DNA from: Taxawa tesnikishii (nom. ined.)
Lineage: Eukaryota > Ascomycota > Dothideomycetes > Dothideales
Direction: 5' to 3'
Assembly: GCA_030247885.1 (NCBI GenBank)
Contig: JAPDRO010000019.1
Coordinates: 62,001 to 126,000 of the forward strand
DNA: 64,000 nucleotides
Part shown: positions 22,208 through 33,356 of the stretch, in pieces
How the letters are laid out: every line of letters begins with the position of its first letter
Position numbering within the stretch: position 1 is the first letter of the stretch
Notes under the pieces: model-generated
What the model saw: the letters and a program-made list of their open reading frames with translations, nothing else
What the model was told of the DNA's origin: nothing
Databases searched by the model: none
Translations under genes and position numbers: made by a program

Positions 22208-25200
22208 CTAGGGTTGCCGTCCGGTAATGTAATCCCTGTTCTCTACCGTGACGCTCTTCGTCTGTGACACCGTTAGCGCTATATTTCAACATGACCCCAG
22301 AGCGCGGGAGAGTACTCACCATATGATTGACCTTGTAGACGCCAATCAACCTACTCGCAAGCTCGAACATATTATTCCGGAGGGAAATAACAACGAATTG
22401 AGCATTCTTGGTGCGCTCCTTGATATAGCTTGCCACAATTGAGACCTGCCACCTGGTTAGTTATAGGCTCATTCAAACCTATCGCACTCTCATCTCTCAA
22501 AACACTCACGTTACGAAAATCCAAAGCAGCATCAATCTCGTCCATGACATAAAGCGGCGTCGGACGATAGTGGTGCAGCGCAAACACAAGCGCCAACGAA
22601 CTCAGCGTCTTCTCACCGCCACTGAGGTTGCTGATGTTCTTCCAGCTCTTCTTGGGCGGCATCACGCTGAACAGAATGCCCTCCGAAAACGGATCTAGGC
22701 TGTCGACGAGCTCGAGCTCGGCGTTCCCGCCCATTGTGATCATCTGGTACATCTCTTTCAAGCGGAGTGAGATGGTCGAGAAGCCCTCCATGAAGCCCTC
22801 GAGACGCAGGCGGCGGAGGTCGTCTAGGTGTTTTTGGCTGCGTCGCGCGCGGCCAGGGATTCCTCGAGATCTGCGGTGCGAGCCTTGTGCTCGTCGACGC
22901 GGCGGCGGTATTCTTGCAGCACTGACAGTTCGACGGCCTGCGAGGTTGACTCTTCGAGCTGGGCGATGGCGGCCTTGAGCGCGTCCTTGGACATGTCCAT
23001 CAGCTCGTCCTTGGTGTATTGGGGCAGCGGCAGCGGCTCGAGTTCTTCGCCCGTGTCGGAGATGTTTTGCACGGCCAGCTTGCTGAGCTTTTCTTCCCAG
23101 TAGCGCAGACGCTTTTGGTTGTCGATGAGGATTTTTGGTTCTCTTCGAGCTTGTTGCGCATCTCGATTTCGACGGCGCGGGTCTCGTTCAGTTCAGCGGT
23201 TTGGGCGTCCAGCTCGGCCTTGAGGGCTTGGAGCTCTTCTTTCTTGGTTTCGAGAGCCTGTCGTGTGGAGTTAGTACGAGGTTCATCTAGTGCATAAAAG
23301 CGTCTGGGCATACCTCCTGTGCCTCTTCGGCTTGTCTCCTGCTGCCCGCCGCGTCCCTGTTCTGCTCCCTCATCTCCTCCTCAACCTGCTCTGCCTCGTC
23401 TTTCACCTTTCCCAACTCCTTTACAGCTTCGGCGTGAGCCTTTTCGTGCTTTGCCTTGATCTTCTCCGCCTTGGCATTTGCTACCTCTGCGGCAGACATC
23501 TCCTCAGTCCGGTTGTCGATCTGCTCCTTCAAGCCATCAACCTTGGCTTTCTGACCTCTGAGCTGCACACCACCGACCTCCATAATCTTGTCTTGGAGAG
23601 CCTTGATCTCCTCTTCAATACCGGCGGTCTCGAAAGCGAGCTTCTCGACCTCCCTCTCCATCTTAGCAATCTCCCTTTCCAGAGTGGAAATGCGGGATTT
23701 GTCTGCTTTGTCCGGCTGCTGCTCGTTGCTGAGCTCCTTGATCCTTCGCTGTGAATCTGCAATGTTGCGCTCGATACTGCCCATCTCCAAGTTCATTTTC
23801 TGGATCTGCGTTTCAAGAACCGGAATCTGGTCATTGAGTGCTTTGAGCCTGGCCTCGCATTCATGCTGTTGCTGTTGAAGCTCGGCACAGGCTTTCTCAA
23901 GCGCATCTCTGTCGACCTCAAGCTCGACGACTTGCTCCTTCGAGGCGTTGGCCACGAGCTTGGAGGACATGGCGCCCTTGGCAATGCGAGTACCACCACC
24001 GGACATCGTACCAGACTTGTCAATGAGCTGCCCGTCGAGGGTGACAACACGCCAGCGTTGAGCGCCGTAAGCAATGCGGTTTGCTTGCTCGAGATCTTTG
24101 GCTACGAGCGTGTTCTGGAGCACACTGTAAAAGGCCGGTCGGAATCTGCCATCCTTCGACTTGACAAGATCGAACAGTCGTGGTACGTTTTCCGGAGTCT
24201 GGATAGCGGAAAGGTCGCGTTTTGGGAGTCGGTCCAGGAGGATGAAGTTGGCGCGGCCCAGGTTGTTCTTACGGAGGTAGTCAATGCACTGCTGACCGAC
24301 CTCGACAGAGTCAACCACCAGGTTGTCAAGCGCGGGACAGGCGGTGGAAATCGCAACATCGTAGCGTTGGTCAATGGTACCGAGGTTGCCGAGGCGGCCG
24401 TGGAAGCCGTCGATTCTGCCAGACTCTTTAAGGCGCATCAGGCCGGTGAGCACGTTGCCCTGAATCTGAGTGGCAGCAAGGCTTGCGCGTGCCTCATCGG
24501 CCTTTTGCCTTGCACCGGACAGTTTCGAGCGCAACACTGGTTCCTTGGATGCAAGCTCTTCGATTTCGAGTTGCACCTGTTGTATTTCGCGTTGCACGGC
24601 TCTGCCTTGCTTCTGGGTCGCTTTGATCTCCACATCCTTCGCGTCTCTGGTCTCCTGAAGGGTGGTGATCTTGGCCTCAATCTCCACAATGGCATTGGCA
24701 CCAGAGTTTTCACGTTCACGGAGAATATCAAGCTCACTCTGTGCGACGGCAATGGCAGACTGCTTCTGGTTTACCTTTGCGTTCCACGGTTCGAGGGTCT
24801 TCTGCTTTGCGGCGATCTGGTCAGAGAGCCCTTGAGTCTTGCCCTTCAGGTTGTCTCTGATCCTTGCAAGCTCCTTCTCCTCAACCTTCATCTCCTCTTC
24901 CAGTTCTGAGATCTGGGCTGAAGTGCGCTCGATGTCATCGTCGGCCTGTTTTGCCAAAGTGCTGGATTCCGAAATACCGTATCTGCTGCTCTCAACAGTC
25001 TTCTCAAGCTTCTTGGCCTTGTTGGTAAGGAACTTCTTCTTCTCCTCGAACTTGACCATCTCCTTGTCGAACTTAGCCATCTGCTTCAACACGCCTTGCG
25101 TGTCCTGTTCCAAGCGCTCAAACTCCTTAGAACCGGCCTTGTACTGCTTTTCGAGGCGTTTGATGTCGTCTTCGTTGCCTCTATGTTTCTCAAGCTCTTC

Positions 25201-26727
25201 ATCAAGTTGTCCTTGGATCTGGCCGATGGCTTCTTCTGTGACCTGGATGTTGTCGCCGCACTCGTCGATGTAAATTTGATACAGCGCTGATTGCTTGGTC
25301 GCCAGTTCGTTCTCGTCCTGGATAAACGCCAGAGCCTTGTTTTTCTTGTCTTCGAGTGCGTTCTTCTCTTTCTCAACATGCTGAACTCTGCTGTTCTTGT
25401 CGGCGCAGACTTCGTTGAGCGTTTCCACTTGAGCTGCTGATTCCTCGATGGGCGTCTTGTATTTCGAAGTACCAATAATGTCCTCCAGATACTCCAGCAG
25501 ACCGTCGTCATGCTCGCCTTGCGCTTTTGGCTTCATCTGGGCGATCGATTCGACCTCGCCCTGCAGGATCAGGAAACGCTTGTGATCCAGGTCTACGCCT
25601 TTACCCTTCAACAGTGTCGTCACCACGGTAAAGTTCGACTCTTTCCCATTGATGTAATATTTGCTGGCATTGTTCTTGAAAGCTCGTCGCGAGATGATAA
25701 GCTGTGAGTCCGGAATGACGTTGTGGCCACCGCCAGGTAGATCCATTACTTCCTGGAAGTGCACTTCGACCTCACAGAACTCCAGATCCGGAAACGCTGC
25801 TGAGTTGTGGATCAGAGCGGATATCTTGCCCTGTCGCATCTTGCTGGCACGGAAACCGAAGACGAAAAGCAAGGAATCAATTACATTGGACTTTCCGGAT
25901 CCGTTGGGCCCGACGACTGAAGAGAAAGAGGCATGGAACGGACCAACTTCTTGCCTGCCCGCATAACTTTTGAAGTTCGTAAGGACCAAGTAGGTGATGG
26001 TCATTCGTGATTTTGGTTCTGCCGGCTCTTGCGAAGCTGGTATACCCTTTGCGCGTGCTCGAATCGCGATATCCATCGGCCTCTCCAACTGTGTGATCTG
26101 AGTGTTGACTTTGTGTATCTCCATCTCTTGCCTGGGTTCTGGTTTGGGTGTCTGTTCGTTGATGGCGGTTTCGGTGATGTCAGCCAACGGGGTGCTGTGT
26201 CGCAATCGCGCCTCCGGGGAAGCAGAAGGTTCTGGTGTAGGAAGCGCGGTGGGTTCTTCCGTTGCGTCTTCAGTTACTGAGACGAGCGAAGCTCTAGGTT
26301 TCCGTGCTGACGGTAGCTCTGTCGCGTCCTCTGTGACGGACACGATCGAAGCTCTGCTTTTACGCGCCGCTCTCACAGACTTTGCGGTTCGTCTTTCTTT
26401 CTTGACTGGCGACTTGGGCTTGGTGGGAGACGCTGGGTCAGCGACACTTTCTGGAGGGCTGAATAACTGCGACGGCTCCACGGATTCGGTCACTCTAGAT
26501 CGCCGTGTCCGGGTAGCCGTTTGTGGTGTGGCCATGCCGTCTGTCGTTTTCCGTCGCGTTGACGTCCGCGTGCTTCGGGCGGGTGCAGGTGTGAATTCTT
26601 CTTCGCTGTCGTCGTTTGCTTTCCGGCTGATGATGGTGTTCTCCTGTTCGTCGTCCGACTCTTCAACGACCACCTTGCGCCGGGCGGCAGCACGCCTCGA
26701 TGGGCGAACCGGCGATTCTGCAGACAT
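22208..26727 (-). CDS. smc4: Condensin subunit SMC4
   Basis: It is the core ATPase of condensin, needed for mitotic chromosome compaction. Exons are 23314-26727, 22510-23257, 22320-22445 and 22208-22261; the first intron carries a perfect TACTAAC branch site. The N-terminal extension of about 240 residues is basic and Ser/Thr-rich and holds a duplicated SVTEDATE segment. The SMC head follows (Walker A GPNGSGKSN, about residue 273), then coiled coil, the hinge (about SGRIDGFHGRLGNLG), a second coiled coil, the signature LSGGEKTL and Walker B YVMDEIDAALD. The protein ends SVTVENRDYITGRQP. YKTPIEESAA is typical of SMC4 as against other SMCs. Exon 2 needs one base added in each of two runs, T5 at 23132-23136 and T5 at 22831-22835 (A on the coding strand), to read NQKILIDNQKRL and AAKKHLDDLRRL. 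Corrected length is 1447 aa, normal for the family; as the gene is essential, errors in the sequence are the sensible explanation. Confidence 0.95.
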
Positions 26728-27517
26728 TGGGCGCTCTTCGAAATGTATCCACGCTGCTGTTGGTTAGTATGGTGGCTTGTCGTGTCGAGTATAACGTTGA
26801 AAGATGTGGGATGCGCCCACAAGATGCGCCCGCGAGTAAACAAAACAAACGTCGGCCCGCACAAACGCCGATCCGAATGTGACTGCCAAGTATCACATGC
26901 TCAGAACGAGCAAGGAGACACTCTACTCTACTCTACTAGTCAATCTCATAGATGTTGGTTCTAAGGTTTTGAGTGGGATTAATTGGGGTCCGACGTAAGC
27001 TTCCGCTACATCATCCAGTCAATTTTGTAGGGTTACTATTCGTTAGAAAAGATGTTGCACATTAATGGAGGGTGCACTAGCGAACGAAAGCGATTGTGCT
27101 TGGCACAAGCGAAAATCACGACGGAGTCTGTATGAGGACACCAAAAGATCCAACTATTACACGTCAAATTAGCTGAGTGGCGCAGAAGAAAGGGGTGAGA
27201 TTGTTGTCTGTAACTCCTGGCAGCAGACGGTCGCCGGTGTGGGAGGGTGACTGCGAGCGTGAGGAAGGTAGTGAGTTGCTTGCTCTGTCGTACGTAAGGT
27301 AAATCTCTCAAGGCAGTGCTGAACCGAGACACAAGAGAAATGCTCACCGTAGGTGTCTGGATGTTTGTCGCTCTGAACATGCTGTGATGCTGCTAGTACT
27401 GCTGCTGCTGGTCATGATGAGACTCGTATTCTGGATCAGCATCGATACTAAATCACATGCTGGGCAAAGAAATTGAAGTATATTTACATTCTATGTTGGT
27501 GATTACTCCAACAATTC
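26728..27517. other. Intergenic region
   Basis: Upstream region of smc4. It includes a 15-base fragment identical to the first 15 bases of the spliced downstream tRNA (27171-27185). No protein gene seen. Confidence 0.5.
27171..27185 (+). other. Truncated 5' copy of initiator tRNA-Met
   Basis: AGCTGAGTGGCGCAG matches the acceptor 5' strand, bases 8-9 and D-stem of the downstream tRNA without its insert; the following bases (AAGAAAGG) diverge. It may be a tRNA-derived fragment or a relic of a duplicated tRNA gene. Confidence 0.5.
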
Positions 27518-27643
27518 AGCTGAGTGGCGTATGTTACTTCCGAATCACATCATGTTATAATCATCCACTAACGCTCAATCAGGCAGCGGAAGAGCGCCGG
27601 GCTCATAACCCGGAGGTCCCTGGATCGAAACCATTCTCAGCTA
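27518..27643 (+). tRNA. Initiator tRNA-Met (CAT) interrupted by a 54-nt mRNA-type insert
   Basis: With 27529-27582 removed, the remaining 72 bases form an initiator tRNA. The acceptor stem AGCTGAG/CTCAGCT is perfect with A1-T72, the anticodon stem CCGGG/CCCGG has the three initiator G-C pairs, the loop is CTCATAA (anticodon 27604-27606), and the T loop is ATCGAAA with A54 and A60. The B box GGATCGAAACC (27622-27632) is intact and a T5 Pol III terminator follows. The insert starts GTATGT, has CTAAC 11 bases before its CAG end, and lies between bases 11 and 12, inside the A box; it is not at the canonical 37/38 site. Splicing would restore TGGC-GCAGCGG. The T stem has two mispairs and the D stem one, so the copy could be decaying. 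Confidence 0.75.
27529..27582 (+). other. Spliceosomal-type intron-like insert in tRNA-iMet
   Basis: It is 54 nt, with donor GTATGT, branch CTAAC (27568-27572) and acceptor ATCAG. These match the protein-gene introns of this window in length and signals. Confidence 0.65.
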
Positions 27644-27654
27644 TGGAGTGATAC

Positions 27655-27659
27655 TTTTT
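27655..27659 (+). terminator. Pol III T5 terminator
   Basis: A run of five T residues starting 12 bases after the discriminator base of the tRNA. Confidence 0.7.
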
Positions 27660-27919
27660 GCCTATCACCAGTCCTCGTTAGGCTTCAGCCTATCATCCTA
27701 TGCGACCTGAAAAAGTGTTTCTTCTTCTACTGTTTTGCTTCACAAATTGTAGAAACAGATTCTGGCGCTGCTGGTCGATCATGTTGCTAAGATGGTTTGT
27801 TAGTGCGACCGCACGTCGTTGACGTCGTTTTGTATGTTTCCCATAACATCAACCATGTTTCCTTTCCCACTACTCTCAATACTCCCTGATTTGAGCGATA
27901 CCATCATTGATTTGTCGCA

Positions 27920-28959
27920 ATGAGTATTCCGGACTTCAAGAACATATTCTACCAATGCTTCTATATCCCTAAGCCAACCCTAACCGAGGAGAACCTGCCG
28001 GATCAGAGCGGCAGGGTATTCATCGTCGTAAGTCGAGCCACTAGCCATTATCAGTCTCTCAACACTCATGACCCATGTTCAGACTGGTGGTTACGCGGGC
28101 GTCGGCCTGGAGCTCTCACGCATACTCTACCAGCGCAACGGCACCGTGTATATCGCGGGACGCTCCGAAGCCAAGGGCGCGGCCGCCATCTCGTCCATCA
28201 AGTCGAAATGCCCCTCATCGGACGGCCGTCTGGAGTTCCTCCACCTGGACCTGGCCGACCTGGCCACGATCAAGGCGTCAGCGGAGGCCTTCCTGGCGCG
28301 CGAGCGCAGACTCGACGTCCTGACCAACAACGCCGGCGTCATGGTGCCGCCCTCGGGCAGCAGAACCGCACAGGGCCACGAGCTCCAGATCGGCACAAAC
28401 TGCCTCGGCCCTTACCTCTTCACCCGCCTGCTCCTCCCCGTGCTCCAACGGACCGCTGCGGCCGCGCCACCGGGCTCGGTGAGGGTGACGTGGGCGGCCT
28501 CGCTCGCCACGGAGGTCTCGACCGCGGGGGCGCGTCGTTCGACGAAAGGGCGAGCCCGTGGTGCACGGGACCAAGATGGCCAACTACGCGCAGTCGAAAG
28601 CCGGCAACGTGCTCCTGGCGCACGAGTTCCTGCAGCGCTACGGCGGGGGCGGGGGCGGGCACGCCGGCATCGTGTCCAACGCCTGGAACCCCGGGAACTT
28701 GGTTTCGGAGCTGCAGCGCCATCAGTCGTGGTACGAGGCCGTCTTCGTCAACTGGCTGAGGTATCCGAGCGTGTTGGGCGCTTATACCGAGCTCTTCGCC
28801 GGCTGGGCCGACGAGGCGGGCAAGGAGGAGAATAAGGGAAAGTATGTGCTTCCGTGGGGACGGTTTGGACCCGTCAGAGCGGACTTGGACAAGGGTGCGA
28901 ATGGCAAGTCTGTCATGTTTTGGGAGTGGTGCGAGAGGGAGACGGCGTCATATGCTTAG
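27920..28959 (+). CDS. Short-chain dehydrogenase/reductase (SDR)
   Basis: It is an NAD(P)-dependent oxidoreductase of unknown substrate. Exons 27920-28027 and 28083-28959 are joined over a 55-nt intron that falls just before the cofactor motif TGGYAGVG. Further SDR landmarks are DLADLATIKA, the NNAG motif, and the catalytic YAQSK with an upstream serine in TWAAS. The C-terminal part (NAWNPGNLVSEL) is also typical. Two one-base gaps break the frame: a G5 run (28526-28530) and an A3 run (28545-28547). Adding one base to each gives GGASFDEKGEPVVHGTKMA, makes the length a multiple of three, and yields 328 aa. The coding sequence is markedly GC-rich. The fold resembles retinol-dehydrogenase-like SDRs, but the reaction cannot be told. 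Confidence 0.85.
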
Positions 28960-29346
28960 AAGAGGCCGCGATGAGGACTAATTCGCGAACATCATGCATG
29001 AATGGATGGATGGATGGATGTGCAGAGATAAAAACTTTGTAGTATTAAGGGCAGCGGGTCGCACCGCTTTGGCATTGTGCTCGCACGGCCAGGAAAATGA
29101 AGCGTTTACATGAGCTTCGGGGTATTCGTACAGGGATATATCAAACCAAAATCTGAATGATGCTTGCTCGATGCGGGAAAAGAGACAAAATAGCCAACCC
29201 CATGCCAGCGCCCCTCAGGGCGACAATTGGTACGTTGAAACAACAAGGAAAAAGAAAAAAAAACCTGTCCGCACTCGGAAATCGAGATGTTGCTTGCTGC
29301 ACAAGGGGTATTTGTTGAAATCGTAACGGAGAGTGGGAGTATGCCT
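28960..29346. other. Convergent intergenic region
   Basis: Between the SDR and Ras-like genes; contains a GGAT tetranucleotide run near 29003-29020. Otherwise nothing recognised. Confidence 0.5.
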
Positions 29347-30338
29347 TCACCAGCACTTTAGGCTGGCAAAGAATCCCTTCTTCTGCCTCGCACTCGGCGG
29401 CTTCTCGTGGTCAAAGGCACTGCTGACGGTGTGCTGAGTATGTTGCGTCTGTGTCTGCGTCTGCGTCTGCGCCTCCGACTGCGGCTGCTGCGGCCCGGCC
29501 GTCGCTTTTTCATTCAGCATGGGCTCTGCGGGTAACTCGACCGGTGCTGTCTGCATCATTGCGGTGGGGAGGCTGGTGGGTCGATGTCCTGCGGCATGCA
29601 GCCTTCGTGCTTCGACCACGCGCTTGACGATCGCTGCATTGGACCCTCCGTTAGTCGACGCTCCACGATCGTGCTTGCCGATTTTTCTGGGATCCAACCC
29701 TCATGCGCAAACTCACCAGCAAACGTCTCCTCAATGTTGACCATCTCCCGCGCACTCGTCTCCATGAATCCACACCCATGCGCCTTCGCCCACTCCAGTC
29801 CTTCTCTCGCGCCAACCTGCCGCATGCTCTGCAGATCGCATTTGTTGCCCGCGACCATGAGCGCTGGCCAGCACTGGCCACGCTCGAGCCGGGTCTCGCG
29901 CTCGACCTCGATCAGCTCGGCGAAGTAATTGAGTTGCTGTAGCGAAGATTGCGATGTGATGTCGTAGACGAGGAGAAAGGCGTCGGCGTTGAGATTCGAG
30001 GAGGACCACATGCCGCGGTATTCCTCTTGGCCGGCCGTGTCGGTGAGGGAGAGGGAGTAGGTTGTGCCATCGATGGTGCGGGTTACGGAGTAGGAGTCCT
30101 CGATTGTGGGGTCGTATCTACAGACAAGGTGTGAAGGGGTGGGCTGGAAGGAAGGATTCGGAGGATTCGGAGGATTCTGGGAACGTACTCATGCGTCCAC
30201 TGGCCCCGCACTACGCGCAAGGTGATGGATGATTTACCTGTGTGGTCGGTGAGTGGTGCATCTGAGTGACGAGTTCATAGAGACCTGCATACCACAACCG
30301 CCGTCCCCGCAGATGGTGATGGAGATTCTGTCGTCCAT
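29347..30338 (-). CDS. Ras-family small GTPase
   Basis: It is a predicted membrane-linked GTP switch of 260 aa. Exons are 30293-30338, 30189-30237, 29717-30117 and 29347-29633, in frame for 783 nt. All G motifs are present: GDGGCGKSS (G1), the Ras effector loop YDPTIEDSY, DTAGQEEY (G3), NKCD (G4) and ETSA (G5). The residues matching Ras Gly12 and Gln61 are normal. An insert rich in Glu/Arg (EVERETRLERGQ) follows the switch region. The hypervariable C-terminal part holds a Gln-Thr repeat coded by a 6-bp repeat near 29448-29475. The protein ends GFFASLKCW, with a cysteine two residues from the end and not in a CAAX box. The effector loop puts it in the Ras branch, not Rho or Rab; I cannot assign an orthologue. 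Confidence 0.88.
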
Positions 30339-31418
30339 CGCTGCAACTAAAGCAAAGGATCGATTAATCAAGGGCGCTGGTCCGCGCTTGAGGCGGCGCA
30401 ACGTCTCTTATATAATTAATTTAGGCGAAGGTAGTCGGGGTGACTATTCGAGAGGGTGCGGACGCGTGGGAAACACGGCGACAGCGGAAGGGAAGAAATC
30501 AAGGAATGCGTCAACAGAAGGCAGCGGATGGGGGAAGGGGACAAGAGGGGACACAAAGGGGATAAAAGGAGCTGGTCGCATGGTTTCTTGCGAAGTCGTA
30601 TTGGATTTATTCGTGCGGATGGCTGGACATGACCACCGCCGCCATTATTACCACCACCACCACCACCAGCTCCCCGGTCGATTGAATCATGAGCGCGGAC
30701 CACATCAAGGTCAGGCGTTCGGCACTTTCGGATCACCGCTTGATCGACGCGAACGCGCTGAAGTTGTGACCTACACCTACAATCCCACACGCGCCAGCCC
30801 ATCCCTCTTTAAGCGGGGTGAGTGCAAGGAGTCGTCCTCGAGAAGCCCGCGTTGGGAGACACTTTGATGGTATCGACCACGAGAGTAGACAGCGGCGAAA
30901 ATAACAATCACGACAACAACAACAACACCAACGACAACGACAACGACAACAATAACAACAACCCCAGCAAAGCGCCAACTCTGCAGCTACAACCAGCAGG
31001 GGAGGGGAAAGACGTGTTTCCGGCCGCGTGCAGGCCGCACATGTGCACGAAGCTTAAAGTGCTTGCAGGTCCAAGGCACGGCCCCACCAACGGACCAACG
31101 GTTTCTTCCCACCCAATAAAACTATCGCATCCACTCATATTAACACTATATCAGACCCAACTTCTCTTGGATATAGGCAAGGCACTGCCTCGGCTTGCAG
31201 CTTAAAACGATCAAGTATGCACGGCACGGCATCGAGAAGTGGGATCCGACCGGGGATCGACGGGTTCAGCCCGACCGGAACGGCAACCGACAGTTTAGCT
31301 CCCGATCACGTCAGACACAAGGCGAAAAGGCTCACTGTATGAGTGCGGACACCCGACCAAATTGCGTCTTCGTACATGCATCTCGCCCCATGCGTATCCA
31401 AGCAAGGCGACTGAAGTC
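30339..31418. other. Intergenic region with simple repeats
   Basis: Upstream of the Ras-like gene and downstream of the GH32 gene. It contains a CCA run (30648-30668) and an imperfect AAC/GAC microsatellite (about 30903-30964). A 204-codon frame across it is composition-driven and has no domain. Confidence 0.55.
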
Positions 31419-33356
31419 TCAGTAGGCCGGGTTCGTAGTGTTTCCGACGACCGTCCCGTTCGTGTTCTCCTGAGCAGCCCAGCCCGAAGTCAGTCCCCAG
31501 ACGGCCACGGCAGCGCTGGCATTCTGGCTAATCCCGCCCACTGTCAAGGCCAAAGCGTCGAGCGGACGGGTCGGGAAGAACGTCATCGTTGCACTCTGCT
31601 GTCCCCCGTTCACAAATACTTCGAGAATCGTGCGGTCGATGATGCCGCTGATTGTCCACGTGCCATTGCTGCTGCCACTGTACACGCCGGTAGACGAGAA
31701 CTTGTCCGTGAAATAGGGGTTATCGAAGCCGTACGTATGCTGACGCGAGAGCCATGTGTCACCCCGACCGTGGTGCCACCTTGAACCGACTCCCGCTTAG
31801 TGAAGAGAGGAAGGTGAAGTTAAGGGTACCGGCTAGTGTCGAGGACGTGAGGCCGGTTACGTTGGCCTCGAAGTAGAGCGCGCCGGATTCAACAGCAGAG
31901 TAGTCGATCAGGACAGTGCCGTTGCCCAGGCTGCTGTTGTAGGCCAGTTCTTGGGAGAAACGGGAGGATATGTTGAAGGGAGCTTGCACAAGCGCATAAT
32001 CCCCAAAGGGAAGTGTGGTTAGATAGCTTGTGCGTGGGACGGACATTGAGCTCCGCCAACCTTCCTGCGGCCCGGTGGGTACCTGCTCGCTTCAGTACAG
32101 GCCATTCGCATCACGAATACGGATTGAAGGCTTACCAGTTGGCAGTACTGCCAATTGCTCGCCCAAGCGATGTTGATTTGCGGCTGGTCGCCAGGTATGC
32201 CGTAGAACCACTGCGCGGCGTAATTGTCCTTTGCAAAGTCTGAGATGCGAGCTACTGCGTCAACAGCTTCAAAGTGTGTGCCGTTGAAGCTTCCAGGGAA
32301 ATATTGAGAGATGGAACCTAGACAACCACACAAGATCATCAGAACTTCGAGCTTCCCCGTCACGACATCGTTCCTTCAATTCGACTCACCTCCCAACGGC
32401 GCTCCGGGATTGATGCTGATCCAAAGCAGCCACGCTGGCGAATCGGAACCCTCCAGTGGGATCTGTATAAGATTCGGGCACTCATACTGGCGGCCAAGAA
32501 GGCCATGGTGCGAGAAGTTGGAGGCGTGAGTCCAGTTCTTCAGGTTAGGAGAGGTGAAGATGCCGATAGTAAACTCTGCTGCATATGCGACGACCATGAC
32601 CCAGCTGTTTGTTTCCGGATACCAGATCACCTGCGGGGCGTGGCTGTTTCAGTTGCGGTCAACACGTCAAGTGGGGGTTCTTTACCTTCGGGTCTCTGAA
32701 TTGGTCAGAGCCTATGGAGATGACTGGATTGCCTTCGTAATTCTCAAAAGTGTACCCTCCGTCTCTGGAGTAAGCGATGTTTTGAGTCTGCTCCCCAGAG
32801 CCAGCCTCAGGAATATAGGCAAGAGTGAAGATGGCGACCACTCCATTGTTTTGGTCAGGGAAGAACCCAGAGGTGTTGTTGACATCTACTACTGCAGAAC
32901 CGGTATATACGAACGTGTCATTGTTCGGGGGAAGATGGCAATGGGCTGGTTGACCCAGGTATAGCCGTCCGTAGATGTTGCGTGTCCCCAATGCTGGTTG
33001 CCAGCCACATCTGAAGTAGGGTTGTCTGGCCTCTGGTAAGCTGTTGATGCGAGCAGGAACACCGCAGTGTGTACATTGGTAGTAAAGATGTTGAACCCCT
33101 TGGGCATCAATGAACATGCCGTTCGGATCATTCTACATGGGATCAGCTCGAAGACTTTTGCAGGCTCTCTTGAAGACAAGCACATACCATAAATCCTTCC
33201 GGAGGAGAAATGAACTTGAGGGCGCTCGACTCCAGCATAGTCTCCGCTGATGGGTGTTCCTCTTGGCACATCTGCTTCTGCCGTGATTGTGCTCTGAGCT
33301 GAAGCACTGCCGAAGCAGAAAAGGACCAGTGATGTGACAGATTGCAAGAGCATCAT
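31419..33356 (-). CDS. Secreted GH32 invertase / beta-fructofuranosidase
   Basis: It is predicted to hydrolyse sucrose or fructans outside the cell. A signal peptide ([20 protein letters not shown]) starts the protein. Exons are 33188-33356, 33075-33132, 32686-33025, 32390-32630, 32136-32317 and 31419-32082, with introns of 49-72 nt. All three GH32 catalytic motifs are present: NDPNG (nucleophile Asp), FRDPK and YECPN (acid/base Glu). [19 protein letters not shown] and [13 protein letters not shown] also fit, and potential N-glycosylation sites are many. Four frame slips are needed. Near 33205-33215 one base too many breaks VHFSPEGFM; one base is missing in G5 at 32927-32931 (IAIFPPNNDTF), in the run at about 31762-31765 (VGGDTWLS) and near 31779-31780 (FKGGTTVG). 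Corrected, the length is 551 aa. Most slips are in homopolymers, so sequencing error is likely, though real decay is not excluded for this dispensable gene. Confidence 0.85.

Noticed and set aside
30253-30867. 204-codon plus-strand frame
   Set aside because: Antisense to the first exon of the Ras gene at one end and driven by CCA/GAC repeats at the other.
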